A stretch of DNA of 64,000 nucleotides, taken from contig NZ_FOVR01000015.1 of NCBI RefSeq assembly GCF_900115225.1, positions 1 through 64,000 of the forward strand. Direction: 5' to 3'. Below, piece after piece: positions 35,698 through 45,290 of this stretch. The notes below the pieces were generated by a model. The model did no database searches and had not been told where the DNA came from. It was given only the letters and a program-made list of their open reading frames with translations. The stretch is from Cohaesibacter marisflavi. GTDB taxonomy: Bacteria; Pseudomonadota; Alphaproteobacteria; Rhizobiales; Cohaesibacteraceae. The translations under genes were made by a program, and so were the position numbers. Every line of letters starts with the position of its first letter. The stretch's first letter is position 1.

Positions 35698-37311
35698 ATG
35701 ACAGTCCTGCGTGCCCTGCTTGTTTGTCTTGTCACTCTCCTGGCTTCCTATTCCACCATACCTGCTGCCATGGCCGATGATCTCAAAGATGCGATCAATG
35801 CGCTGGCCGAAGGAAGCCTCAAGGATAGAGAAGCCAAGGTAGACGCCCTGTTGGAGACCGGAGACGACACCGTCGTACCAGTGCTCACCTATCTGGCGGA
35901 GGGAGACCTCTATTTCCGCAAATCCGATAAACAGGTGTTTCTGGCCGATAAAACCGGTCGGACCTTTAGCCTGACGGATCCGATCAGCGGCGATGTGATC
36001 CCTGATATTTCCAAAAGAGATATCAAGAAGGTGCGCGTCAACAACAATTTACGGCGCCAGATCCGGGACGGCCTGAGCCTCTTTGCGCTCAACAGCCGCG
36101 ACTCGGCCAAACGCCTTGCCGCGGCAGAGACCATCTACAAGGCGCAAGACGCCAGCGCCCTGCCCGCCATTGAAGCGCGCCTTGCCAAGGAACAGGACGC
36201 ACAGGTCATCGCCTTTCTGCAGGAAGCCCGCGCCGGATTGACGCTGACCTCGGATGCGCCAGAAGAGGCCAAGCTTTCGGCCATCGAAATCCTCAGAGAC
36301 AAAGGCGGACGACAAGCGCTTTCCATTCTCAATGAAGCGGCAGAGACAAGCGAAGGGGCCGTCAAGGATGCCGCATCCCGCGCCATTGTTGCCATTGAGC
36401 GGATGTTGGCTATCTGGAACGGGGTGCAGAATATCTGGTATGGACTCTCTCTGGGCTCCGTTCTGCTGCTGGCATCCATCGGCCTTGCCATCACCTTTGG
36501 CGTGATGGGCGTGATCAACATGGCCCACGGGGAAATGGTGATGCTCGGTGCTTACACGACGTTTGCCGTACAGCAGGCGGTCCAGACGGCGGCGCCAGGC
36601 CTGATCGACTATTCGCTCCTTTTTGCCATCCCCGCCGCATTTCTGGTGGCCGGAGCCATCGGCTTTGTGCTTGAACGCGGTATCATTCGCTTTCTCTATG
36701 GCCGACCGTTGGAAACCCTGCTGGCGACATGGGGTGTTTCGCTCATTCTGCAGCAAGCCGTGCGCACCATCTTTGGTCCAACCAATCAGGAGGTCAGCAA
36801 TCCGGGCTGGATGTCCGGCGCCGTCGAACTGGCTGGCCTGTCTTTGACATGGAACCGCATCTGGATCTTCTTCTTTGCCCTTGCCATGTTCGGGCTGCTG
36901 TTTGCACTGCTCAAACGCACACCGATGGGCTTGCAGATGCGTGCGGTCACACAAAACCGCAACATGGCTTCTTCGCTCGGGGTCAAAACCCCGTGGGTGG
37001 ATGCCTTTACCTTTGCGCTTGGTTCCGGCATTGCAGGCATCGCCGGGGTGGCACTCAGCCAGATCGGCAACGTATCGCCCAATCTCGGTCAGAGTTACAT
37101 CATCGATAGTTTTATGGTCGTGGTGTTTGGCGGGGTGGGCAACCTTTGGGGCACGCTGATCGGCGCCCTGACGCTAGGGGTCGCCAACAAGTTTCTTGAA
37201 CCCTTTGCCGGAGCGGTTCTGGGCAAGATCCTTGTGCTGGTCTTCATCATTCTCTTCATCCAGAAAAGGCCACGCGGTCTGTTCGCTCTTAAAGGAAGGG
37301 CCGTGGAATAA
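35698..37311 (+). CDS. urtB: Urea ABC transporter permease UrtB (with periplasmic N-terminal domain)
   Basis: Permease of 537 aa. After a signal-like segment (LRALLVCLVTLLASYSTIPAAMA) comes a ~200-residue soluble helical, HEAT-like domain (LKDAINALAEGSLKDREAKVDALLE... and EARLAKEQDAQVIAFLQEA). From about residue 245 there are eight or so TM helices of the LivH type (GLAITFGVMGVINMAHGEMVMLGAY). The extended N-terminus is common in proteobacterial UrtB. Its stop overlaps the urtC start by one base (TAATG). Confidence 0.94.
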   Translation: MTVLRALLVCLVTLLASYSTIPAAMADDLKDAINALAEGSLKDREAKVDALLETGDDTVVPVLTYLAEGDLYFRKSDKQVFLADKTGRTFSLTDPISGDVIPDISKRDIKKVRVNNNLRRQIRDGLSLFALNSRDSAKRLAAAETIYKAQDASALPAIEARLAKEQDAQVIAFLQEARAGLTLTSDAPEEAKLSAIEILRDKGGRQALSILNEAAETSEGAVKDAASRAIVAIERMLAIWNGVQNIWYGLSLGSVLLLASIGLAITFGVMGVINMAHGEMVMLGAYTTFAVQQAVQTAAPGLIDYSLLFAIPAAFLVAGAIGFVLERGIIRFLYGRPLETLLATWGVSLILQQAVRTIFGPTNQEVSNPGWMSGAVELAGLSLTWNRIWIFFFALAMFGLLFALLKRTPMGLQMRAVTQNRNMASSLGVKTPWVDAFTFALGSGIAGIAGVALSQIGNVSPNLGQSYIIDSFMVVVFGGVGNLWGTLIGALTLGVANKFLEPFAGAVLGKILVLVFIILFIQKRPRGLFALKGRAVE

Positions 37312-38474
37312 TGATTTCAGCGTTTCTGTTTCGTGGCCTTGCTGGGCGCATTGCGTGGGTCGCAGCCTTCATCGCACTGCTTGGCATTCTCGTGCCCCTC
37401 AGCAATTTGATGCTGCCATCCGATCATGCTCTTTATGTACCCGATTATATCGTGTCGCTGTTCGGCAAATATCTCACCTATGCCCTGCTGGCAATGGCGC
37501 TGGATCTGGTGTGGGGCTATTGCGGTATTCTTTCTCTGGGCCATGGCGCCTTCTTTGCCCTTGGTGGCTATGCCATGGGCATGTATCTGATGCGTCAGAT
37601 CGGTTCCCGTGGCGTCTATGGCGACCCGATCCTGCCGGACTTCATGGTCTTCCTCAACTGGAAGGAACTGCCATGGTACTGGTATGGCTTTGATCAATTC
37701 TGGTTTGCGGCCATCATGGTGCTCGCCATCCCGGGCCTTTTGGCCTTTGTTTTTGGCTGGTTTGCCTTCCGTTCGCGGGTTACCGGCGTTTATCTCTCCA
37801 TTATCACCCAAGCCATGACCTATGCGCTGTTGCTGGCCTTCTTCCGCAACGATATGGGCTTTGGTGGCAACAATGGCCTCACCGACTTCAAAGATATTCT
37901 GGGCTACACACTTCAGAATCCGGCGACACGTGCCGGCCTGTTCGCGGCGGCAGCCTTTGCGCTCTCCCTTGCTTTGGTCATCAGTTCGGCCATCGTGCGC
38001 TCGAAATTCGGCAAGGTGCTTCTCGCAACCCGTGATGCAGAAAGCCGCGCCCGCTTTCTTGGCTATCGCGTCGAGCATGTGAAGCTGTTTGTCTTTACCC
38101 TATCGGCCATGATGGCCGGCATCGCCGGAGCCCTCTATGTGCCGCTCGTCGGTATTATCAATCCGGGTGAATTTGCTCCGGCCAACTCCATCGAAGTGGT
38201 CATCTGGGCTGCTGTCGGCGGACGCGGTACCCTGATCGGGCCGATCATTGGCGCCATAACGGTCAATCTCGGCAAAAGCTGGTTCACGGCCCAGTTCCCG
38301 GAATATTGGTTGTTTGTGCTGGGGGGGCTGTTTGTTGCGGTAACGGTCTTCATGCCCAAGGGCATGCTTGGCACCCTGTCGAGCTTTTCAGACAAGGTGA
38401 AGTCTCTCAAGCCCGCCCCCAAACCTTCTCAGACTGAAGCAGGCGAAATGCGCAAGGAAGGGGAAGCATCATGA
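37311..38474 (+). CDS. urtC: Urea ABC transporter permease UrtC
   Basis: A LivM-type permease of 387 aa with about ten TM helices (YALLAMALDLVWGYCGILSLGHGAFFALGGYAMGMYLM near the start; VEHVKLFVFTLSAMMAGIAGALYVPLVGIINPGEFAPANSIEVVIWAAVGGRGTLIGP near the end) and a short charged tail. It pairs with UrtB to form the urea channel. Overlaps urtB by 1 nt and urtD by 4 nt. Confidence 0.95.
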   Translation: MISAFLFRGLAGRIAWVAAFIALLGILVPLSNLMLPSDHALYVPDYIVSLFGKYLTYALLAMALDLVWGYCGILSLGHGAFFALGGYAMGMYLMRQIGSRGVYGDPILPDFMVFLNWKELPWYWYGFDQFWFAAIMVLAIPGLLAFVFGWFAFRSRVTGVYLSIITQAMTYALLLAFFRNDMGFGGNNGLTDFKDILGYTLQNPATRAGLFAAAAFALSLALVISSAIVRSKFGKVLLATRDAESRARFLGYRVEHVKLFVFTLSAMMAGIAGALYVPLVGIINPGEFAPANSIEVVIWAAVGGRGTLIGPIIGAITVNLGKSWFTAQFPEYWLFVLGGLFVAVTVFMPKGMLGTLSSFSDKVKSLKPAPKPSQTEAGEMRKEGEAS

Positions 38475-39232
38475 TAGACTCCAACACTCAGGTCACCTCC
38501 ACTCTCCTCTATCTGGATGATGTGTCAGTTTCCTTTGATGGCTTCAAGGCCATAAACGGCTTGTCCCTTGCTATCGAACCGGGCGAAATGCGGGCCATTA
38601 TCGGTCCTAACGGCGCAGGCAAAACCACCATGATGGACATCATCACCGGTAAAACCCGCCCTGATACCGGAGATGTGCTGTTTGAAGGCCAGATGGACCT
38701 CACGCAGCATGACGAGACCGAGATCGCTCAGGCTGGTATTGGCCGGAAATTCCAAAAGCCGACCGTATTCGAAAGCCAGACCGTGCGTGAGAATCTCGAG
38801 CTGGCGCTTAGTGGCAACCGTGGCGTCTGGGCTTCGCTCTTCTATCGGGAAAGTGAAGCGGATGCCGCCCGCATCGAGGAGATCCTGCAAACGGTGCGCC
38901 TTCAACAACGCGCCAATGAGTTGGCCTCGGATCTTTCGCACGGACAGAAGCAATGGCTCGAAATCGGCATGCTGCTGGCGCAGGACCCCAAGCTCCTTCT
39001 GGTCGATGAGCCGGTCGCTGGCATGACGGATGCCGAAACAGTGGAAACCGCCAAGCTGTTGCGCGAAATTTCCAAAACCCATTCGGTCATCGTCGTCGAG
39101 CATGACATGGGCTTTATCCGTGATCTTGATGTCAAGGTCACGGTTCTGGCCGAAGGATCGGTTTTGGCGGAAGGGTCGCTTGACCATGTCAGCGCCCATC
39201 CGGACGTTATTGAAAGCTATCTGGGGCGATAA
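38471..39232 (+). CDS. urtD: Urea ABC transporter ATP-binding protein UrtD
   Basis: A LivG-type ATPase of 253 aa: Walker A GPNGAGKTTMMD, Q-loop region GIGRKFQKPTVFES, signature LSHGQKQWLEIGMLL (the variant LSHGQ is normal for UrtD), Walker B LLLVDEPVAGMT and switch VEHDM. Partners UrtE in energising UrtBC. ATGA overlap with urtC. Confidence 0.95.
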   Translation: MIDSNTQVTSTLLYLDDVSVSFDGFKAINGLSLAIEPGEMRAIIGPNGAGKTTMMDIITGKTRPDTGDVLFEGQMDLTQHDETEIAQAGIGRKFQKPTVFESQTVRENLELALSGNRGVWASLFYRESEADAARIEEILQTVRLQQRANELASDLSHGQKQWLEIGMLLAQDPKLLLVDEPVAGMTDAETVETAKLLREISKTHSVIVVEHDMGFIRDLDVKVTVLAEGSVLAEGSLDHVSAHPDVIESYLGR

Positions 39233-39234
39233 TC

Positions 39235-39984
39235 ATGAGTGAAGCAATGGAACAGACATCCCCGGATACGGCTACGGGCAATCCCGTCGCCCTTTCCATC
39301 GACGGGATCGACTTGCATTATGGCGCGGCACAGGCTCTCAGAAACATTTCTCTGGAGGTGGAAACTGCGAGAATTACCTGCGTTCTGGGACGCAACGGGG
39401 TTGGTAAAACCTCCATGTTGCGCGCCATTGTCGGGCAACATCCGGTGAGCAAGGGCAAGATCATTCTGGGTGGGCATGATGTCACCAAGGCCCCGCCCTA
39501 TGCCCGCGCTGGTCGCGGCATCGCCTATGTGCCTCAGGGGCGCGAAATCTTTCCCCAGCTGACGGTGCGGGAAAATCTCGAAGTGGGCTATGCCCGTCTG
39601 CCGCGCAAGCAAAGGTTTGTTGAAGAAGAAATCTTTGACCTTTTCCCGATTCTCAAAGACATGCTCTCGCGTCGGGGCGGCGATCTTTCGGGCGGACAAC
39701 AGCAGCAATTGGCCATTGGCAGGGCATTGGTCACCCGCCCTAACATTCTGGTATTGGATGAACCGACCGAGGGCATCCAGCCCTCCATCATCAAGGATAT
39801 CGGCCGCGCCATCACCTACCTCAAAGAGGAAAAGGGAATCGCAATTCTATTGGTCGAACAATATCTTGATTTCTGTCGTGAGCTGGCGGATGTTGTCCAT
39901 ATCATGGACCGGGGCGAGATCGTGCATTCAGGTCCTGCCGAAGATTTGGACAAGGAACATGTACGCAACCATCTCACCGTCTAA
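39235..39984 (+). CDS. urtE: Urea ABC transporter ATP-binding protein UrtE
   Basis: A LivF-type ATPase of 249 aa with Walker A GRNGVGKTSMLR, signature LSGGQQQQLAIGRAL, Walker B ILVLDEPTEGIQPS and H-loop-like VEQYLD. Begins 2 nt after urtD. Its 3' end overlaps the proposed ureD start by 26 nt, joining transport to urease assembly in one message. Confidence 0.95.
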   Translation: MSEAMEQTSPDTATGNPVALSIDGIDLHYGAAQALRNISLEVETARITCVLGRNGVGKTSMLRAIVGQHPVSKGKIILGGHDVTKAPPYARAGRGIAYVPQGREIFPQLTVRENLEVGYARLPRKQRFVEEEIFDLFPILKDMLSRRGGDLSGGQQQQLAIGRALVTRPNILVLDEPTEGIQPSIIKDIGRAITYLKEEKGIAILLVEQYLDFCRELADVVHIMDRGEIVHSGPAEDLDKEHVRNHLTV

Positions 39985-40840
39985 TGCTCCTTCTGAGGCT
40001 AGTTCTGGCGCAGTGTCTGCGCAAAGGACGAGCGGCACCGGTCGTGTCAGTTTCAAAGCCAATGACGAGGGGCAGACCAAACTGGATCGCCTCTACCAGC
40101 AGGGGTGCGCCAAGATTCGTTTGCCCAAGGTTTATGGTGGCAAGGCAGCCGAGGCCGTTCTGATCAACAGCGCTGGGGGGCTTACCGGCGGCGATGTGGT
40201 CAACTGGCATGCCACCGCTGCAAGCGATACCTATGCGGTGCTGACCACACAGGCCTGCGAGAAAATCTACAAGGCCGACAGCGATGTCGCTCGCGTTGGC
40301 AACCATCTGAGCGTGGCCGATGGCGCCCGCCTCGACTGGCTGCCACAGGAAACCATTCTTTATGACCGCGCAGGCCTTGCGCGCTCCCTTGATGTGCATC
40401 TGGAAGGCAGCGCCCGGTTTCTGGCCGTGGAAAGCCTGCTGCTGGGGCGCATCGCCATGGGAGAAGCCCTTCACAGCCTTGCCTTCAGCGACAATTGGCG
40501 CATTCACAGGGACGGTAAACTGATCCACGCTGAAGCCCAGCGCCTTGAAGGCGACGTGGCGCATATCGGTGCAGCGGATGCTGTCTTGTCTGGTCATCTG
40601 GCGCTCGCCACCCTTTGTTATATCGGGCCCGAGGAGAGCGATGCGATGACCGCGCTGATGGAAAGTGGCCGCACCCTTATGGCGCCCTTTGAGGGCTGTT
40701 CCGTTGGGCTTTCGAGCTTTAACGGCAAAATTCTTGCACGCCTTACGGCAATAAACGGCATGGCGCTGCGCGCAGCGCTCATCCCATTGATTTCACATTT
40801 CCGGACCGGGGAACCTCTCCCGCGTGTCTGGACGACCTGA
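39959..40840 (+). CDS. ureD: Urease accessory protein UreD
   Basis: A scaffold that binds the urease apoenzyme and, with UreF and UreG, guides nickel insertion. 293 aa with family features [71 protein letters not shown] and [16 protein letters not shown]. The start at 39959 (AAGGA just upstream) overlaps urtE. A GTG at 40013 is an alternative. The open frame reaching back into urtE (39590) is only frame shadow. Confidence 0.93.
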   Translation: MYATISPSNAPSEASSGAVSAQRTSGTGRVSFKANDEGQTKLDRLYQQGCAKIRLPKVYGGKAAEAVLINSAGGLTGGDVVNWHATAASDTYAVLTTQACEKIYKADSDVARVGNHLSVADGARLDWLPQETILYDRAGLARSLDVHLEGSARFLAVESLLLGRIAMGEALHSLAFSDNWRIHRDGKLIHAEAQRLEGDVAHIGAADAVLSGHLALATLCYIGPEESDAMTALMESGRTLMAPFEGCSVGLSSFNGKILARLTAINGMALRAALIPLISHFRTGEPLPRVWTT

Positions 40841-40857
40841 ACAGGAGAGGAAGCGTC

Positions 40858-41160
40858 ATGAATTTGACCCCGAGAGAGAAGGACAAACTTCTCATCGCCA
40901 TGGCTGCAATGGTGGCCCGCCGACGCCTTGAAAGGGGCGTTAAGCTCAACCATCCCGAAGCGGTAGCGCTCATCACCGACTTTATCGTGGAAGGCGCGCG
41001 CGACGGGCGCACCGTTGCCGACCTGATGGAAGCGGGAGCCCACATAATCAGCCGGGCTGAGGTGATGGAAGGCATTGCCGAAATGATCCATGACATTCAG
41101 GTGGAAGCCACTTTCCCCGACGGGGTGAAGCTGGTTACCGTCCACGAACCGATCCGCTAA
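40858..41160 (+). CDS. ureA: Urease subunit gamma
   Basis: A 100-residue structural subunit. Typical opening [39 protein letters not shown] and ending [22 protein letters not shown] lies 7 nt before the ATG. Separate gamma and beta genes are the usual bacterial form, unlike the fused Helicobacter subunit. Confidence 0.97.
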   Translation: MNLTPREKDKLLIAMAAMVARRRLERGVKLNHPEAVALITDFIVEGARDGRTVADLMEAGAHIISRAEVMEGIAEMIHDIQVEATFPDGVKLVTVHEPIR

Positions 41161-41170
41161 GGAGGACACC

Positions 41171-41476
41171 ATGATTCCGGGTGAAATCATCACAGCTGCA
41201 GGCGACATTGAACTCAATGCCGGTCTGGAGGTCACCGAACTGGACGTCTCCAACACGGGCGACCGTCCGGTGCAGGTTGGCTCCCACTATCATTTCTATG
41301 AAACCAACCCATCCCTGTCCTTTGATCGCGACGCCGCGCGTGGCAAGCGCCTCGACATCGCTTCGGGCACAGCGGTTCGCTTTGAGCCGGGCCAGACCCG
41401 CAAGGTCAAGCTGATCCCGCTTGAGGGCAACCGCGAGGTCCATGGCTTCCGTGCAGAAATCGGAGGGGCACTCTAA
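41171..41476 (+). CDS. ureB: Urease subunit beta
   Basis: A 101-residue structural subunit: [18 protein letters not shown] opening, [17 protein letters not shown], and [14 protein letters not shown] near the end. AGGAGG precedes the ATG. Its stop shares a base with the ureC start (TAATG), giving translational coupling of the two subunits. Confidence 0.97.
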   Translation: MIPGEIITAAGDIELNAGLEVTELDVSNTGDRPVQVGSHYHFYETNPSLSFDRDAARGKRLDIASGTAVRFEPGQTRKVKLIPLEGNREVHGFRAEIGGAL

Positions 41477-43188
41477 TGGCATATACAATTTCCCGCGCTG
41501 CCTATGCAGACATGTTCGGCCCCACCACCGGCGACAAGGTGCGTCTGGCCGACACCGAGCTTTTCATTGAAGTCGAGAAGGACTTCACGACCTACGGCTC
41601 TGAAGTGAAATTCGGCGGCGGTAAGGTCATCCGTGATGGGATGGGCCAGTCTCAGGTCGCCCGTGCTGACGGCGCCGTGGATACAGTCATCACCAACGCC
41701 CTGATCGTTGATTATACCGGCATCTATAAAGCTGATATCGGCCTGAAAGACGGCACGATCTGTGGTATCGGCAAGGCAGGCAACCCGGACACCCAGTCCG
41801 GCGTGGACATCATCATCGGCCCGGGCACCGAAGCCATTGCAGGCGAAGGCAAGATCATCACCGCAGGCGGCATGGATGCCCATATCCACTTCATTTGCCC
41901 TCAGCAGATCGAAGAAGCGCTGATGTCCGGCATCACCACCATGCTTGGCGGCGGCACCGGTCCGGCCCATGGCACGCTGGCAACCACCTGCACGCCGGGG
42001 CCATGGCACATTGCCCGCATGATCGAAGCCTCCGACGCCTTCCCTATGAACCTTGCCTATGCGGGCAAGGGTAATGCCTCCAAGACCAAGGCGCTGGAAG
42101 AAATGCTGCTGGGTGGCGCAGCGGCCCTGAAGCTGCATGAAGACTGGGGGACCACGCCTTCGGCCATCGACACCTGCCTGTCGGCAGCCGATGCATTCGA
42201 CGTGCAGGTAATGATCCACACCGACACGCTCAATGAATCCGGTTTTGTGGAAAGCACTGTTGATGCCTTCAAGGGCCGTACCATCCATGCCTTCCATACC
42301 GAAGGTGCAGGCGGCGGCCATGCTCCGGACATCATCAAGATATGCGGCATGGACAATGTGCTGCCATCGTCCACCAACCCGACCCGTCCCTACACTGCCA
42401 ACACCATCGCCGAGCATCTCGACATGCTGATGGTCTGCCACCATCTGGATGCCAACATCCCGGAAGACGTGGCCTTCGCTGAAAGCCGTATCCGCAAGGA
42501 AACCATCGCGGCGGAAGACATCCTGCATGACATGGGCGCCTTTTCGATCATCTCATCGGACAGTCAGGCCATGGGCCGTGTTGGCGAGGTGATCATCCGC
42601 ACCTGGCAGACAGCGGACAAGATGAAGAAGCAGCGCGGCAAGCTGAATGTCGAGACCGGTGACAATGACAATGAGCGCGTCAAGCGCTACATCGCCAAAT
42701 ACACCATCAACCCGGCCATCGCGCAGGGCATGAGCAAGCATATCGGCTCCATCGAAGTGGGCAAACGCGCCGACCTCGTGATGTGGGATCCGGCCTTCTT
42801 CGGCGCCAAGCCAAATATGGTGCTGATCGGCGGTTCGATTGCTGCCGCGCCGATGGGTGATCCGAATGCCTCCATCCCGACACCACAGCCGGTGCATTAC
42901 CGCCCGATGTTCGGTGCCTTCGGCAAGGCCCTGACCAACAGCTCGGTGACCTTCGTATCACAGGCTGCGCTGGATAATGGGCTTCCGGACAAGCTGGGCA
43001 CAGCCAAGCAGATGGTTGCGGTCGAGAATACCCGCAGCGGCATTTCCAAGGCGTCCATGAAGCTCAATGATGCCACGCCGGAAATCTCTGTCGATCCGGA
43101 AACTTATGAAGTACGCGCCGATGGTGAGATTCTCACCTGCGAGCCAGCCAGCGAATTGCCTATGGCCCAGCGCTACTTCCTGTTCTGA
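41476..43188 (+). CDS. ureC: Urease subunit alpha (catalytic)
   Basis: Catalytic subunit of 570 aa that hydrolyses urea to ammonia and carbamate at a di-nickel centre. Visible residues: HxH in [12 protein letters not shown]; the lysine that becomes carbamylated in [10 protein letters not shown]; nickel His in MIHTDTLNE and [13 protein letters not shown]; the mobile flap MVCHHLD with its Cys and His; and metal Asp in SSDSQAMGR. Length and motifs are complete. Confidence 0.98.
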   Translation: MAYTISRAAYADMFGPTTGDKVRLADTELFIEVEKDFTTYGSEVKFGGGKVIRDGMGQSQVARADGAVDTVITNALIVDYTGIYKADIGLKDGTICGIGKAGNPDTQSGVDIIIGPGTEAIAGEGKIITAGGMDAHIHFICPQQIEEALMSGITTMLGGGTGPAHGTLATTCTPGPWHIARMIEASDAFPMNLAYAGKGNASKTKALEEMLLGGAAALKLHEDWGTTPSAIDTCLSAADAFDVQVMIHTDTLNESGFVESTVDAFKGRTIHAFHTEGAGGGHAPDIIKICGMDNVLPSSTNPTRPYTANTIAEHLDMLMVCHHLDANIPEDVAFAESRIRKETIAAEDILHDMGAFSIISSDSQAMGRVGEVIIRTWQTADKMKKQRGKLNVETGDNDNERVKRYIAKYTINPAIAQGMSKHIGSIEVGKRADLVMWDPAFFGAKPNMVLIGGSIAAAPMGDPNASIPTPQPVHYRPMFGAFGKALTNSSVTFVSQAALDNGLPDKLGTAKQMVAVENTRSGISKASMKLNDATPEISVDPETYEVRADGEILTCEPASELPMAQRYFLF

Positions 43189-43273
43189 TCCGGCTCTTGC
43201 CCGACAGACACATACGCCATCATATCCCTGCCCGGGCCAGCCCATGCAGGGATATGTCTTGAAAGGATAGGAC

Positions 43274-43840
43274 ATGCCGATATTAAAAGCGGGCAGCATT
43301 CTGCCAAAGTGTAGCTACTCTCAGGACGCCTTTGACACCATCACGCTGGATGAAGAAGACCGCTACCGTCGCCGCATTCAGCTGACCAGCGACAATGGCC
43401 TTGATTTCATGCTATCGCTGGCCAAAGCCACGCGCATGGACCATGGTGATGGCCTGCTGCTGGAAGACGGGCGTGTCATCAAGGTGTTGGCAAGACCTGA
43501 AGAGCTATATGAGGTGCGCGCGGAAAGCCCGCTGGCGCTGTTGCAACTGGCATGGCATCTAGGCAACCGTCATCAGCCGGTGGAGATTTATGAAGACCAC
43601 TTGCGTATTCGCAAGGATGCCGTAATCGCTGACATGCTGGAAGGTCTGGGTGGCAATCTGGGTGCCGTGACGGCTCCCTTCTCGCCCATGAGCGGTGCCT
43701 ATGTCAGCAAATCAGCGGGAGCTCACAGTCATCATCATGGACATGGGCATGGACATGACCATGGGCACAGCCACGACACTGCGCATTCCTATGGCCATTC
43801 TCATGATCACTCCCATGATCAGGAGCCCCATGAGCATTGA
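43274..43840 (+). CDS. ureE: Urease accessory protein UreE (nickel chaperone with His-rich tail)
   Basis: Delivers nickel to the UreDFG-urease complex. 188 aa: N-terminal peptide-binding domain, metal-binding domain with GDGLLLEDGRVIKVLA and LAWHLGNRHQPVEI, where His binds nickel at the dimer interface. The last ~35 residues are dominated by His, Gly and Asp, the nickel-storage tail seen in Klebsiella-type UreE. The ureF start lies inside its 3' end (11-nt overlap). Confidence 0.95.
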   Translation: MPILKAGSILPKCSYSQDAFDTITLDEEDRYRRRIQLTSDNGLDFMLSLAKATRMDHGDGLLLEDGRVIKVLARPEELYEVRAESPLALLQLAWHLGNRHQPVEIYEDHLRIRKDAVIADMLEGLGGNLGAVTAPFSPMSGAYVSKSAGAHSHHHGHGHGHDHGHSHDTAHSYGHSHDHSHDQEPHEH

Positions 43841-44561
43841 TCCCGAGACCATCGCTGAGCCTTGCGTGCTTGCCAACTCTGCCCATCAGCAGGGAACGGT
43901 CCTGTTGCGCCTGTTGACTTGGCTCTCCCCTGCCTTTCCCCTTGGCACCTTCAGCTACAGCCATGGGCTGGAAACCGCGATCAGTGAGGGGATTTGCCAT
44001 GACATGGGCAGCGTTGGCGACTGGATTGAACATCTCGTCACCATGGGCAGCGCAAAGAGCGACGCCATATTACTGGCTCATGCCTGGCGCATTGGGTCGA
44101 GCGACATGAATGCCCTGATTGAGCTGAATGATCTGGCTTTGGCCTTATCGGCCAGCAAGGAACGCCATGTGGAGATCAGCCAGCAGGGCATGGCCTTCTT
44201 CAAGGCAAGTGCGGCATGGCCGACCAGATTGCAAGAACAGATCAGACAGGCCGAGCCGGACGCCATCGCTCTCCCCATCATCATGGGCGCCACAGCCAAA
44301 GAACATGGCATCGATCTTGGCACCATTCTGCCTGCGAGCCTGCATGCCTTCGCCTCGAATCTTATTTCCGTTGCCATGCGGCTGGTTCCACTCGGCCAGT
44401 CCGACGGGCTGAAATTGCAGGCGCGTCTGGAAGCGGCAATCCTTGCCAGCGCCGACGACGCTGCTGCAGCTGACCTTGAGGATCTGGGGTCGAGCTGCTT
44501 TCATTCCGATATTGCCGCCATGCGGCACGAGACGCTTTATACAAGGATTTTCCGGTCATGA
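43830..44561 (+). CDS. ureF: Urease accessory protein UreF
   Basis: A 243-residue helical protein that, with UreD, gates GTP-dependent nickel insertion. Family features [24 protein letters not shown] and [21 protein letters not shown]. The start at 43830 is set by AGGAG 4 nt upstream. The longer open frame from 43695 runs over the ureE His-rich tail and is rejected. Overlaps ureG by 4 nt. Confidence 0.94.
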   Translation: MSIDPETIAEPCVLANSAHQQGTVLLRLLTWLSPAFPLGTFSYSHGLETAISEGICHDMGSVGDWIEHLVTMGSAKSDAILLAHAWRIGSSDMNALIELNDLALALSASKERHVEISQQGMAFFKASAAWPTRLQEQIRQAEPDAIALPIIMGATAKEHGIDLGTILPASLHAFASNLISVAMRLVPLGQSDGLKLQARLEAAILASADDAAAADLEDLGSSCFHSDIAAMRHETLYTRIFRS

Positions 44562-45196
44562 CTTCACACAGCACCCCAGACAGCTACGCAGGACCGATGC
44601 GCATTGGCATCGGCGGACCGGTCGGCTCGGGCAAGACGACGCTTACCGAAAAGCTCTGCCTTGCCATGCGTGACCGCTTTTCCATTGGTGTTGTCACCAA
44701 TGACATCTACACCAAGGAAGATGCCGAAGCGCTGGTGCGCAAACAGGCCCTGTCAGAGGATCGCATCATAGGTATCGAGACCGGCGGCTGCCCCCATACG
44801 GCCATTCGCGAAGATGCCTCGATCAATCTGGCGGCCGTCGATGAACTCTGCGCCCGGCATAAGGATCTCGATTTCATCTTCATCGAATCGGGTGGCGACA
44901 ATCTGGCGGCGACCTTCTCACCCGACCTTGCCGACCTGACGGTGTATCTCATTTCGGTCGCGCAGGGCGACGACATCCCGCGCAAGGGCGGACCAGCCAT
45001 TTCACGCTCGGACCTGCTTCTGATCAACAAGTCCGATCTGGCCCCCTATGTCGGAGCGGATCTTGACCGCATGAAGGAAGACGCAAAGACCGTAAGAGGG
45101 GGCAAGGCTCATCTCTTTACCGATCTCTCGCGCGGGGTCGGCGTGGACGATGTGGTTGCGTTCCTTTGCAAGAAATCCGGACTAGAGCTGGAATAG
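44558..45196 (+). CDS. ureG: Urease accessory GTPase UreG
   Basis: A SIMIBI GTPase of 212 aa: P-loop [17 protein letters not shown], nickel-site motif [12 protein letters not shown] (CPH), [13 protein letters not shown], and [13 protein letters not shown] for guanine recognition. Last gene of the operon; a terminator follows 24 nt later. No nickel transporter gene (nikA-E, ureJ/hupE type) is attached. Confidence 0.97.
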   Translation: MTSHSTPDSYAGPMRIGIGGPVGSGKTTLTEKLCLAMRDRFSIGVVTNDIYTKEDAEALVRKQALSEDRIIGIETGGCPHTAIREDASINLAAVDELCARHKDLDFIFIESGGDNLAATFSPDLADLTVYLISVAQGDDIPRKGGPAISRSDLLLINKSDLAPYVGADLDRMKEDAKTVRGGKAHLFTDLSRGVGVDDVVAFLCKKSGLELE

Positions 45197-45220
45197 GCCG
45201 ATCAGCGCAGCAGGCATGAA

Positions 45221-45249
45221 AAAAGGCTCGCACAGGATGCGGGCCTTTT
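45221..45249 (+). terminator. Rho-independent terminator of the urt-ure operon
   Basis: A 12-bp stem with one G-U pair (45221-45232, 45238-45249), 5-nt loop and T-run on the right. With A4 on the left it may also serve puuD on the other strand. Confidence 0.9.
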
Positions 45250-45290
45250 CCATTTGGAGCGATGCTTGATCATATCATCTGATCTTGGGC

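Noticed and set aside
39590-39958. Upstream extension of ureD into urtE
   Set aside because: Out-of-frame shadow of urtE; UreD similarity begins only after about 40020.
43695-43829. Upstream extension of ureF over the ureE tail
   Set aside because: Met/Thr/Ile-rich translation of the His-rich region in another frame; AGGAG supports the start at 43830.
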